In this document: in pieces, positions 32,996 to 39,389 of the stretch
Layout: every line of letters starts with the position of its first letter
Numbering within the stretch: position 1 is the stretch's first letter
DNA from: Lacunisphaera sp.
Lineage (GTDB): Bacteria > Verrucomicrobiota > Verrucomicrobiia > Opitutales > Opitutaceae
Direction of reading: 5' to 3'
DNA: 48,178 nucleotides
Assembly: GCA_029945855.1 (NCBI GenBank)
Contig: JAQSDJ010000075.1
Location: 1 to 48,178, forward strand
Translations under genes and position numbers: made by a program
Notes under the pieces: generated by a model
What the model was told of the DNA's origin: nothing
What the model saw: the letters and a program-made list of their open reading frames with translations, nothing else
Database searches by the model: none

Positions 32996-33421
32996 TCAGA
33001 TGTCCCCGCGCGGCGGTTTCACCTCGCGCACCACGCCGCTGATCCGCCAGCCGGCCTCCTCGTTCACCAGCCAATAGCGGTAGGCCGTGAGGCTCTTCTG
33101 GCGGTCGGTCACGGTCACCATGACCTGGGCCGTGCCCTGCCCGTCATCCCGCACCGCGCCCAGCTCGGCCTGTCCCGGCCGCAGCAGCGCCGGATAGCCG
33201 CGCCGGATCATCACCGCAAACAACTGCACGTCGAACTGCCGCCGGATGCCCCACGCGGCAAAATCATAGGCGGTCGCGAAATCCCCCGCGCGCAACGCCT
33301 CCAACTGCGCCGCCACCACCGCCCGCACCTCTTCCCGGATTTTCCGCGGACTCAGCCGCAGCTCCGGCTCGGCGGCCTGGGCAAACTGACTACTGAAAAA
33401 CAACACCCCCAAGATTGTCAT
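32996..33421 (-). CDS. DUF4864 family protein, start codon inside an intergenic repeat
   Basis: A 141-residue probably exported protein. The core IREEVRAVVAAQLEALRAGDFATAYDFAA, GIRRQFDVQLFAVMIRRGYPALL and GWRISGVVREV (each part of the same family pattern) matches DUF4864, a SnoaL/NTF2-like fold of unknown role. The start is difficult: the first good ATG (MTILGVLFFSSQFAQA) lies in the last five bases of an 82-bp intergenic repeat, and its signal sequence lacks basic residues. A longer frame runs through the whole repeat to 33523. GTG or TTG codons at 33406-33412 are other options. It is convergent with the TPR gene and lies downstream of ftsY. Confidence 0.75.
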   Translation of the reverse strand: MTILGVLFFSSQFAQAAEPELRLSPRKIREEVRAVVAAQLEALRAGDFATAYDFAAWGIRRQFDVQLFAVMIRRGYPALLRPGQAELGAVRDDGQGTAQVMVTVTDRQKSLTAYRYWLVNEEAGWRISGVVREVKPPRGDI

Positions 33422-33498
33422 TCTGAGCGCAGCGAAGAATCCAGAATGACATCCACCGGCGGCCACATTGCTGGATTCTTCGCTGCGCTCAGAATGAC
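33417..33498. repeat. 82-bp palindromic intergenic repeat (GTCATTCTGA family), copy 2
   Basis: The ends GTCATTCTGAGCGCAGCGAA and TTCGCTGCGCTCAGAATGAC are perfectly inverted over 20 bases, and the pairing extends over the next eight bases (GAATCCAG/CTGGATTC). The element has exactly the length of the copy at 11857-11938. On the minus strand its terminal bases CAATGAC-like (ATGAC) provide the most likely start codon of the DUF4864 gene. Confidence 0.8.
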
Positions 33499-33543
33499 AC
33501 ATCGAGGCTATATTCGCGTTCATTCGTGTGATTCGCGGGCACC

Positions 33544-34548
33544 CTAGGCCTCCAATCCGAACACCGCCTTGGCATAGTTCTCCACCGAGAACGGCTGCAG
33601 ATCATCGGGCTGTTCGCCGAGGCCGATGAAATAGATCGGAATCTTGAGCTGCCGGTAGATGCCCACCAGCGCCCCGCCGCGGCTGGTGCCGTCGAGCTTT
33701 GTCACGATGAGCCCCGTGAGCCCGAAGCTCTGGTGAAAGACCTTGGCCTGTTCGATGGAGTTCGCCCCGAGGCTGCCGTCCACCACGAGCCAGCGGTGCT
33801 GCGGCGCGGTGGGGTCGTTCTTTTGCAGCACGCGGCGGATCTTCGCCAGTTCCTCCATGAGGTTGCCCTTGGTGTGCAGCCGGCCGGCCGTGTCGACGAT
33901 CAGCCAGTCATGGCCGCGCGCCTTGGCCGCCTGCCACGCGTCGAACGCCACGGCCGCGGAGTCCGCCCCGCTGTGGCTGGCGATGATCTCGATCTTCAGC
34001 CGGTCCGCCCAGCTGCGCAGCTGCTCGACCGCCGCCGCGCGGAACGTGTCGCACGCCGCGACGATCACCGACTGGCCCTCGCCTTTGAGCTTGTGCGCGA
34101 GCTTGGCGGTCGTGGTCGTCTTGCCCGAGCCGTTGACGCCGATCATGCAGATGACGGTGGGGTTTGCGGGTGGAACGCGGCCTCCGGACGCGTTTTCCGA
34201 GCCAAGCCCGTCCGGCCTGTCCGCCATAGGCTTGGCGACGGCGGAAGGCCGGACTCCACCTTCCAGCTTCCCCTCGCTCCCCGCCAGCACCCGTCGCAGC
34301 ACGGCCGCGCCGATGCTCGCGGCCTGCTGGCCCTTGAGGTCGGCGTCCTTCCGGTAGGCCGTCTTGATCTCCTCCAGGATCTCGGTGGTGGTCTCGACGC
34401 CGAAGTCGGCCGTGTAGAGCGCCTCCTCCAGCTCCGCGAGCGAAGTGGCGTCGATCTTCCGTCCGCCGAAAAGCCCGTGGGTCTTCGCCGCGATGGCCGA
34501 GACCGTCTTGGTCAGGCCGTCCTTGAATTTCTTGAAAAGAGAAAACAT
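33544..34548 (-). CDS. ftsY: Signal recognition particle receptor FtsY (with repeat-derived linker)
   Basis: A 334-residue SRP GTPase that docks ribosome-nascent chains at the membrane for co-translational insertion. All G-motifs are intact: GVNGSGKTTTTAKLAH (G1), ACDTFRAAAVEQLRSWAD (I-box), VDTAGRLHTKGNLMEELAK (G3 region) and VTKLDGTSRGGALVG (G4 region). The N-terminus FSLFKKFKDGLTKTVSAI can bind the membrane; no long acidic A domain is present. Between the N-domain (VLRRVLAGSEGKLE) and the G-domain (PTVICMIGVNG) is an extra stretch of about 31 residues, GGVRPSAVAKPMADRPDGLG and on to GGRVPP, encoded by an in-frame palindromic repeat element (34168-34262). It lies downstream of nusB on the same strand. 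Confidence 0.95.
   Translation of the reverse strand: MFSLFKKFKDGLTKTVSAIAAKTHGLFGGRKIDATSLAELEEALYTADFGVETTTEILEEIKTAYRKDADLKGQQAASIGAAVLRRVLAGSEGKLEGGVRPSAVAKPMADRPDGLGSENASGGRVPPANPTVICMIGVNGSGKTTTTAKLAHKLKGEGQSVIVAACDTFRAAAVEQLRSWADRLKIEIIASHSGADSAAVAFDAWQAAKARGHDWLIVDTAGRLHTKGNLMEELAKIRRVLQKNDPTAPQHRWLVVDGSLGANSIEQAKVFHQSFGLTGLIVTKLDGTSRGGALVGIYRQLKIPIYFIGLGEQPDDLQPFSVENYAKAVFGLEA
34168..34262. repeat. TGGAAC-family double-hairpin repeat inserted inside ftsY
   Basis: This 95-bp segment has the same design as the intergenic copy at 10622-10697: GGGTGGAAC, a first palindrome around CCTCCGG (AACGCG/CGCGTT, 34174-34194), TTTTCCG, a longer self-complementary part (GTCCGCC/GGCGGA) and TCCACC at the end. 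It lies in the coding region of ftsY without breaking the frame and accounts for its extra inter-domain linker. Confidence 0.6.
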
Positions 34549-34560
34549 GGAGGGAAGAAA

Positions 34561-34661
34561 GTAGCGAGGAGTGACTAGCGAGTAGCGAGCATCAAGTTAT
34601 CATAGAATCCTGTCCGCCTTGGCTTGATCATGCTCACTACCCGCTACCCGCTACTCACTAC
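34561..34661. repeat. GTAGCGAG-rich inverted repeat between ftsY and nusB
   Basis: The left arm (34561-34596) has several copies of TAGCGAG; the right arm (34623-34661) contains CCGCTACCCGCTACTCACTA and is an imperfect inverted copy of it, with CTTGAT/ATCAAG at the inner ends. The right arm includes the nusB stop codon (34658-34660). It is a low-complexity palindromic intergenic element which may form a long hairpin in the transcript. Confidence 0.6.
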
Positions 34662-35104
34662 TCGGTGCTCGGCTTTCTCGCGTCGCGACCGAGCTTGTCC
34701 TTCATCCGGTCGAGGATGCCGTTGATGAACCGCTTCGCGTCGGAGCTGGAATACTGCTTGCTGAGGTCGATGGCCTCGTTGATCGAGACGACCGGCGGGA
34801 TGTCCTTCCGGTAAAGCATCTCGAACATCGCCAGCCGCAGGATGGCGAGGTCGATCTTGGCGATGCGGTCGAAGTCCCAGTTGTGCGCGAGCCCCTTGAT
34901 GTTCTCGTCGATCTCCGCCACGTGCTCGAGGGCGCCGTGGATGAGCTCGTCGGCGAACGCGTAGTAGTCGCGCGGCTGCTCGAGGTGCTCGAAGAACAGC
35001 TGCAGGTCCGTCGGCAGGTGCGCGGGCTGGTTGACGCTCCACGCGTAGAGATACTGGAAGGCCGCGGCGCGGCACTCCCGGCGTTGGTGAAACTGGCTGG
35101 TCAT
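34658..35104 (-). CDS. nusB: Transcription antitermination factor NusB
   Basis: A 148-residue all-helical protein that binds boxA RNA with NusE (S10) in rRNA antitermination. Family marks are RRECRAAAFQYLYAWSVN at the N-terminus, IDENIKGLAHNWDFDRIAKIDLAILRLAMFEML (in order, broken by variable sites), IPPVVSINEAIDLSKQYSSSDA and KRFINGILDRMKDKLG. It is longer at the N-terminus than E. coli NusB by a few residues. The start codon overlaps the ribH stop (ATGA), the classic ribH-nusB coupling. Its last four codons and stop are part of a palindromic repeat, so the C-terminal tail after DARK is repeat-derived. Confidence 0.93.
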   Translation of the reverse strand: MTSQFHQRRECRAAAFQYLYAWSVNQPAHLPTDLQLFFEHLEQPRDYYAFADELIHGALEHVAEIDENIKGLAHNWDFDRIAKIDLAILRLAMFEMLYRKDIPPVVSINEAIDLSKQYSSSDAKRFINGILDRMKDKLGRDARKPSTE

Positions 35105-35580
35105 GATTTTCCTTTGCCCAGGCGGCGGTGCAGCGCGGCCATCTCCAGCGCCGCGCGGGCGAACTCCGCGCCCCGGTTGATGCGGCCGCGGCAGCGGGCC
35201 TCCGCCTGTTTCAGGTTGTCGGTCACGATGACACCGTTGATGACCGGCGTGCGGGTGGCGAGGGCAACCTGCTGCAGCGCGTGGGAAACACTCGTGCCGA
35301 CCATCTCGTGGTGGTTGGTGTCGCCGCCGATCAGCACGCCGAGCGCGATGACGCAGTCGAACTGCTTGCGGGCCAGCGCCTGGGCCGCCCAGGGCACCTC
35401 GTGCGAGCCCGGCACCCGGACGGTCCGGATGCGCTTCGCCTGCACGCCCGCGGCGGTCAATTCCGCCACCACATTCTGCAACAGCGCGTCCGCCAGCACG
35501 GAATTGTAGCGCGCCGCGACGATGCCGATGGAGAACGGGGCACCGTTGAGCGAAATTTCCGTGGGAGCGTGGCGACTCAT
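35101..35580 (-). CDS. ribH: 6,7-dimethyl-8-ribityllumazine synthase
   Basis: A 159-residue enzyme that joins the RibB product (3,4-dihydroxy-2-butanone 4-phosphate) to the ribitylamino-uracil in riboflavin synthesis; it forms pentamers or 60-mers. Active-site phrases are IVAARYNSVLADALL, VRVPGSHEVPWAAQALA, IALGVLIGGDTNHHEMVG (the His pair HHE) and TPVINGVIVTDNLKQAEAR. The 5' neighbour is ribB(A) on the same strand, 55 bases upstream, and the 3' neighbour nusB overlaps it by four bases. The spacer to ribB(A) holds a short AATCCG-rich repeat (about 35601-35630). Confidence 0.95.
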   Translation of the reverse strand: MSRHAPTEISLNGAPFSIGIVAARYNSVLADALLQNVVAELTAAGVQAKRIRTVRVPGSHEVPWAAQALARKQFDCVIALGVLIGGDTNHHEMVGTSVSHALQQVALATRTPVINGVIVTDNLKQAEARCRGRINRGAEFARAALEMAALHRRLGKGKS

Positions 35581-35634
35581 GGAGGGTTAATTGGCCGGGC
35601 TAATCCGAATTCCGCAATCCGAAATCCGCAGTGA

Positions 35635-36726
35635 TCACACCTGGATCTGTTCGACGATCTCGATTCCGTAGCCATCGAGGCCGACGACGCGGCGCTGGGA
35701 ATGGGACATGAGACGGATCTTGCGCAAACCGAGGGCGGTCAGGATCTGGGCCCCGATGCCGTAGTCGCGCAGGTTGGTGCGGCTGCCGGCCGCGGGCTTG
35801 TCTTCGCCGATCAGGGCCTCCTGCATGCGGCCGTTCTGCTCCATGTAGACGATGGCGCCGTGGCCGGCCTTCGCCACGTGCGCGAGGGAGGCCAGCAGCG
35901 AGGCGTGGCTGTCCATGCCTTTCGCGTGGAAGACATCGCTCAGGAGATTTTCGGTGTGCACGCGCACGAGGGTCGGCGAGGCATCGAGCGTGCCCTTGGT
36001 GAAGGCCAGGTGGTGGCGTCCGTCGACCTTGCTGCGAAAAATATGGAGCTGGAACTCGCCGTATTCCGAGGCGAAGGGCCGGGTGGTCAGCCGCTCGACC
36101 AGCTGCTCGCGCTGGTGGCGGTATTCGATCAGCGACGCGATGGAGATGAGCGGCAGCTGGTGGCGCCGTTTGAATTCCACGAGCTCGGGCAGGCGGGCCA
36201 TCGAGCCGTCGTCGTTGAGGATCTCGCAGATGACGGCGGCGGGCTTGAGTCCGGCCAAGGCCGTGAGGTCGACGGCCGCCTCGGTGTGGCCGGCGCGCTC
36301 GAGGACGCCGCCCGGCCGGGAGGCCAGCGGGAAGATGTGGCCCGGTTGCACCAGTTCGTCAGGCTTGGTGGCGGGATTGACCAGCAGGGAGATGGTGCGC
36401 GCCCGGTCGAAGGCGCTGATGCCGGTCGTGATGCCCTCGGCCGCGTCCACGGACACGGTGAAGGCCGTGCGCATCGCCTCGCGGTTCTGCTGGACCATGG
36501 GATTGATGCCCAGGCGCCGCAGCTGGGGTTCGGTCATCGGCACGCAGAGGAGGCCCCGGGCGTGCCGGATCATCATGTTGACCAGCTCCGGCGTGGCCTT
36601 TTCCGCCGCCATTACCAGATCACCCTCGTTCTCGCGGCCCTCGTCATCGGTCACGATGACAATACCGCCCGCCGCGATGGTCTGGATCGCGGTCTCAACG
36701 GAGTCGAAGGAAGCATGGGCGGTCAT
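35635..36726 (-). CDS. ribB: 3,4-dihydroxy-2-butanone-4-phosphate synthase with a degenerate GTP cyclohydrolase II domain
   Basis: A 363-residue RibBA-type protein. The N-terminal RibB half is intact: TDDEGRENEGDLVMAAE, TAFTVSVDAAEGITTGISAF, HIFPLASRPGGVLERAGHTE. It makes the four-carbon precursor of riboflavin from ribulose 5-phosphate. The C-terminal half (from about residue 205) has the RibA fold, including PTLVRVHTENLLSDVF, but the three zinc Cys of GTP cyclohydrolase II are replaced: Asn260, Met271 and Ser273 stand where E. coli RibA has Cys54, Cys65 and Cys67. The GLLNKIRAY-like helix is also altered. The RibA half should therefore be inactive. The start MTAHASFDSVETAI was chosen over a longer frame from 36783. 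It heads the ribB-ribH-nusB unit. Confidence 0.9.
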   Translation of the reverse strand: MTAHASFDSVETAIQTIAAGGIVIVTDDEGRENEGDLVMAAEKATPELVNMMIRHARGLLCVPMTEPQLRRLGINPMVQQNREAMRTAFTVSVDAAEGITTGISAFDRARTISLLVNPATKPDELVQPGHIFPLASRPGGVLERAGHTEAAVDLTALAGLKPAAVICEILNDDGSMARLPELVEFKRRHQLPLISIASLIEYRHQREQLVERLTTRPFASEYGEFQLHIFRSKVDGRHHLAFTKGTLDASPTLVRVHTENLLSDVFHAKGMDSHASLLASLAHVAKAGHGAIVYMEQNGRMQEALIGEDKPAAGSRTNLRDYGIGAQILTALGLRKIRLMSHSQRRVVGLDGYGIEIVEQIQV

Positions 36727-36839
36727 GGCGAAAGGGGTGAAAGCATCCCCATGGTCCCCCGGTCTGTCAAATCCTGCGCTCAAACGGGTATCAGTCGGTC
36801 CGGCAACCGCTTGGCCTGAACCCGATAAGGCAGGCCCGC

Positions 36840-36860
36840 ACCTGTCGGCCGGCGACAGGT
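36840..36860. other. Strong short hairpin upstream of ribB(A)
   Basis: The perfect 8-bp arms ACCTGTCG and CGACAGGT enclose a GCCGG loop. It lies in the divergent spacer between ribB(A) and a small plus-strand frame at 36885. It does not match the conserved FMN riboswitch core; no function is assigned. Confidence 0.4.
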
Positions 36861-36884
36861 CTTAAGTTTAGGCCAGACTGGCCG

Positions 36885-37040
36885 ATGAACAGGTTGCCCA
36901 AAACCCGCTTCAACCCCGCCGCCCCCATGTTCGACAAACTCATCCATGCCCTGCATCGGCTGATCGTGTGGTTGCTCAGCCACCCGCTGCCCGAGTCCGC
37001 CAAGCCGCTCACCGCCAAAGGCAAGATCGCCGCCTCTTGA
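36885..37040 (+). CDS. Possible small protein (51 residues), divergent from ribB(A)
   Basis: An ATG frame giving 51 residues, starting MNRLPKTRFNPAAPMFDKLI, with an amphipathic helix-like middle (LIHALHRLIVWLLSHPLP) and a basic C-terminus. A shorter start at MFDKLIHAL, 13 codons on, is possible. I do not recognise a family and there is no strong ribosome-binding site. The frame is credible because of its composition and its position between a hairpin and a gene-free spacer, but it could be chance. The following 145 bases up to the HEAT-like gene hold no gene, only a 13-bp match (37101-37113) to the end of the transposase element. Confidence 0.3.
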   Translation: MNRLPKTRFNPAAPMFDKLIHALHRLIVWLLSHPLPESAKPLTAKGKIAAS

Positions 37041-37185
37041 AGGTCGTTACCCCGCGCCGAGGCGCTGCCGCCGAAGGTCCGGCAAATCAGGGTAAGCCCA
37101 CTATGACCCCATCCCTTGCCCCCCTCGGATTGCACGCGCACCTTAGTATGACCACTTCGGATTGGCCTTCACGGGAGCAGGTCAC

Positions 37186-38295
37186 TCATTTTTCAATTGA
37201 AATACCCTGATAATATCTTTCTAGCGCATCACGGATCGCAACGCGAATCTCTTCGCTGCGGAAGGTCTTATCTGATCCCAGCGATGCTTTCCACGCGGCC
37301 AGCAAAGCAGGGGTTCGCGTTCCTGTGACCGCGTTCGCCGCAAGCCCGGCAGCTGAAGCGTCCGCTTCTTGAAACCAACTTATCAAGGCCTTTGCTGCGG
37401 ATTCATCACCAATATTCACAAGCATCTTGGTCGCCAGCTCGCTCGCTCCATTCATTCCTGCTTGTTGGGTAAGCAACGCCACAGCCGGTGGCGTCGCATT
37501 GCGCGAGTAGACTTGCTCCAACCCGTTTAACGCATTGCGCCTGCGGTCACTGTTGGCGGGATTGTCATCAAGCGCCGATTTTAACAAAAGGTTGATTCCT
37601 GATGGGGAACCAATCTTCGCTATGACTATCGCAGTTCGCGAAAGTAAATCCGGATCAGCCGAACTCTGCCAAATATTTTCGGCGGGGAGAGACCTCTCCT
37701 CATGATATGAACCGTCAGCCCGGAGGTCACCGCTGGCCGCGATTTGGTCCAGAGCAATCCGGCGCAAGTGTGGATCCGTAAGATCATTTGATGCTTTGAG
37801 GAGGAATTCCATGCCCTCCACCGTCTTCGCGCCACCGAACATTCCAAGCACACCTCCGCGTTCTCTAAGAGAATTTCGGGGATCAAGGGTATAATGCCAC
37901 ATGTCGTCCAAAAGATCCGGTGATGGACTTTGCTCCCGAAGTGCGTGCGCCATGGCGGTCGCAATTGCTCCCTGCTTCATGATATCCTTTTCAATTGCTC
38001 CAGCGTGTTGCCACAGAACAAAGATCTCTCGAAGAGGGCGCTTGCGAATATCCGATAATATCGCACTTCGTTCGAGGACAGGGAGCGTCCTAAACCCGAT
38101 AGCTTTCTCGGCAGCAGCCGGGCTTGTGACCGAAGCCGCGGGCTGCAAACTCGGGGATCTGGCAACAGAGGTGGCCCCGTTGCTCTGATGAGATTCTTCC
38201 GGAAGCCCGTGGTTGGAGCGGCGAAGAACAACAAACCCGATGCTGCCCGCCAATATTGCGACGCCCAAGACGCCAACCCATCTGTGTCTTTTCAT
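37186..38295 (-). CDS. HEAT-repeat-like membrane-anchored protein
   Basis: A 369-residue protein with one N-terminal membrane segment (VGVLGVAILAGSIGFVVL, residues 8-25) followed by a Ser/Ala-rich linker and a helical solenoid-like region. Phrases such as HLRRIALDQIAASGDLRADG, LLSRTAIVIAKIGSPSGINLLLK (in part), RRNALNGLEQVYS and ELATKMLVNIGDESAAKALI look like HEAT or HEAT-like helices, so a scaffold role on the periplasmic side is likely. Base composition is visibly less GC-rich than that of the ftsY-rib block, consistent with acquisition. It lies between a partial and a complete copy of the transposase-element end. No specific function can be given. Confidence 0.7.
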   Translation of the reverse strand: MKRHRWVGVLGVAILAGSIGFVVLRRSNHGLPEESHQSNGATSVARSPSLQPAASVTSPAAAEKAIGFRTLPVLERSAILSDIRKRPLREIFVLWQHAGAIEKDIMKQGAIATAMAHALREQSPSPDLLDDMWHYTLDPRNSLRERGGVLGMFGGAKTVEGMEFLLKASNDLTDPHLRRIALDQIAASGDLRADGSYHEERSLPAENIWQSSADPDLLSRTAIVIAKIGSPSGINLLLKSALDDNPANSDRRRNALNGLEQVYSRNATPPAVALLTQQAGMNGASELATKMLVNIGDESAAKALISWFQEADASAAGLAANAVTGTRTPALLAAWKASLGSDKTFRSEEIRVAIRDALERYYQGISIEK

Positions 38296-38322
38296 GGAAA
38301 CATCTCCGGTGAGTCAGGCAAA

Positions 38323-39368
38323 TGGGGTCATGTCTTGACTATTGACAAAGCCACCTGAAAGGCCGCCGCCCCATCCCTCTTCGCCAGCCGGAAACGCCGG
38401 ACGAACTGGCTGACGCTCGCCGGCTGGCCCATGCTCAGCCTTTGCGCCAGCCAGCCGTTGGACACCGCCGTGCCTGCCTTCAACAGCGCCGCCAACTGCA
38501 CCTTCTCCGGGGCCGATTTCCGGGACGGCAAACGGTCCAGCCGGATCTTCAGGGCGCGGGCGCCTTTTTGCAGTTTTCCCTCCCAGTGCTCCTCCCGCCA
38601 TTCTGGCACGGCGCCGACGCCCAGCAGCCGCGCCTTTTCCATGTCCGCGCCCCGGCTGGCCAGATCCTTCTGTAAATCCTTCTTGAACTCCTTCGACCCG
38701 ACCATCCAGCCGCGGCTCAGCCGGCCGAACCGCTCCTCCCGCAACTTGGCGTCCTCCTCCGCGAGCACCCCCAGATAGGCGCCATACTTCCGCCAACCCG
38801 CCGCCGTGTCGGGCAAACCCCCGCTTTCCGCCAGGACGGTGGCGGCCTCCAGCCAGGCCGGCCGATCCTTGCGGGCGAACCACGCTAGGCTGCTCCGCGC
38901 AAACTCCGCAATGCGGTCCACCGGCACGATCTTCGCCCGCACCGGATTCAGATGGATGTAATTGGCCACCTGCGCCAGCGCGTGACCGGACTCCACGTGC
39001 AAGGCCTTATACCGGCCCTGAAACGGGCGACCCAACTCGCCGCGAAACCGGTTGAAGCGCACCGCCCAGGTGCCCTGCAGCCACTTCATCCCCAGGCTGA
39101 GGTTCGGCTGCGGCGTCTCCACCGCCAGATGGAAGTGATTGCGCATGATCACCCAGGCATGCACTCGCCAGCCATGTTTCTCCGCCGCCTCGCCGAGACA
39201 ACCCTCAAAGGCCTCCGCGGCCCCCTTCGGGGCAAACACATCCCGCCGGTAATTGCCCCGGTTGATCACGTGGTAGCACGCCCCGGGATATTCCAATCGC
39301 ACCGCTCGCGCCATGCTGGCGAGTCAGGCCGCTTGCCTGCTCTTGTCAAGAGTCAAGCTATGACCCCA
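38323..39368. mobile_element. RAYT-type Y1 transposase element with 26-bp terminal inverted repeats
   Basis: The ends at 38323-38348 and 39343-39368 are inverted repeats, 23 of 26 bases matching, each starting TGGGGTCAT and ending TTGACAA. They enclose a single transposase gene, whose stop codon TGA (38328-38330) is part of the left repeat. The element is about 1,046 bp and looks intact. Y1/HUH elements usually have hairpin ends and do not make target duplications; no duplication is seen here. Confidence 0.7.
38328..39314 (-). CDS. REP-associated tyrosine transposase (RAYT), IS200-like Y1 HUH family
   Basis: A 328-residue transposase. The N-terminal Y1 domain starts with YPGACYHVINRGNYRRDVF and carries the HUH motif at His60-Phe-His62 (VIMRNHFHLAVE), RFNRFRGELGRPFQGRYKAL and the family phrase NYIHLNPVRA with the probable nucleophile Tyr119. 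It would nick single-stranded DNA at hairpin ends. The 150 or so C-terminal residues, longer than in the E. coli protein, include a helix-turn-helix-like segment (ALLKAGTAVSNGWLAQRLSM) likely to recognise DNA. RAYT proteins are thought to mobilise REP sequences, and this window is rich in such repeats, although a specific match to this protein is not shown. Confidence 0.88.
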   Translation of the reverse strand: MARAVRLEYPGACYHVINRGNYRRDVFAPKGAAEAFEGCLGEAAEKHGWRVHAWVIMRNHFHLAVETPQPNLSLGMKWLQGTWAVRFNRFRGELGRPFQGRYKALHVESGHALAQVANYIHLNPVRAKIVPVDRIAEFARSSLAWFARKDRPAWLEAATVLAESGGLPDTAAGWRKYGAYLGVLAEEDAKLREERFGRLSRGWMVGSKEFKKDLQKDLASRGADMEKARLLGVGAVPEWREEHWEGKLQKGARALKIRLDRLPSRKSAPEKVQLAALLKAGTAVSNGWLAQRLSMGQPASVSQFVRRFRLAKRDGAAAFQVALSIVKT

Positions 39369-39389
39369 TCTCTTTCCTCTTCCGTTGTT

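Noticed and set aside
36727-36884. Possible FMN riboswitch upstream of ribB(A)
   Set aside because: The conserved RFN segments are not found on either strand; only an ordinary 8-bp hairpin is present.
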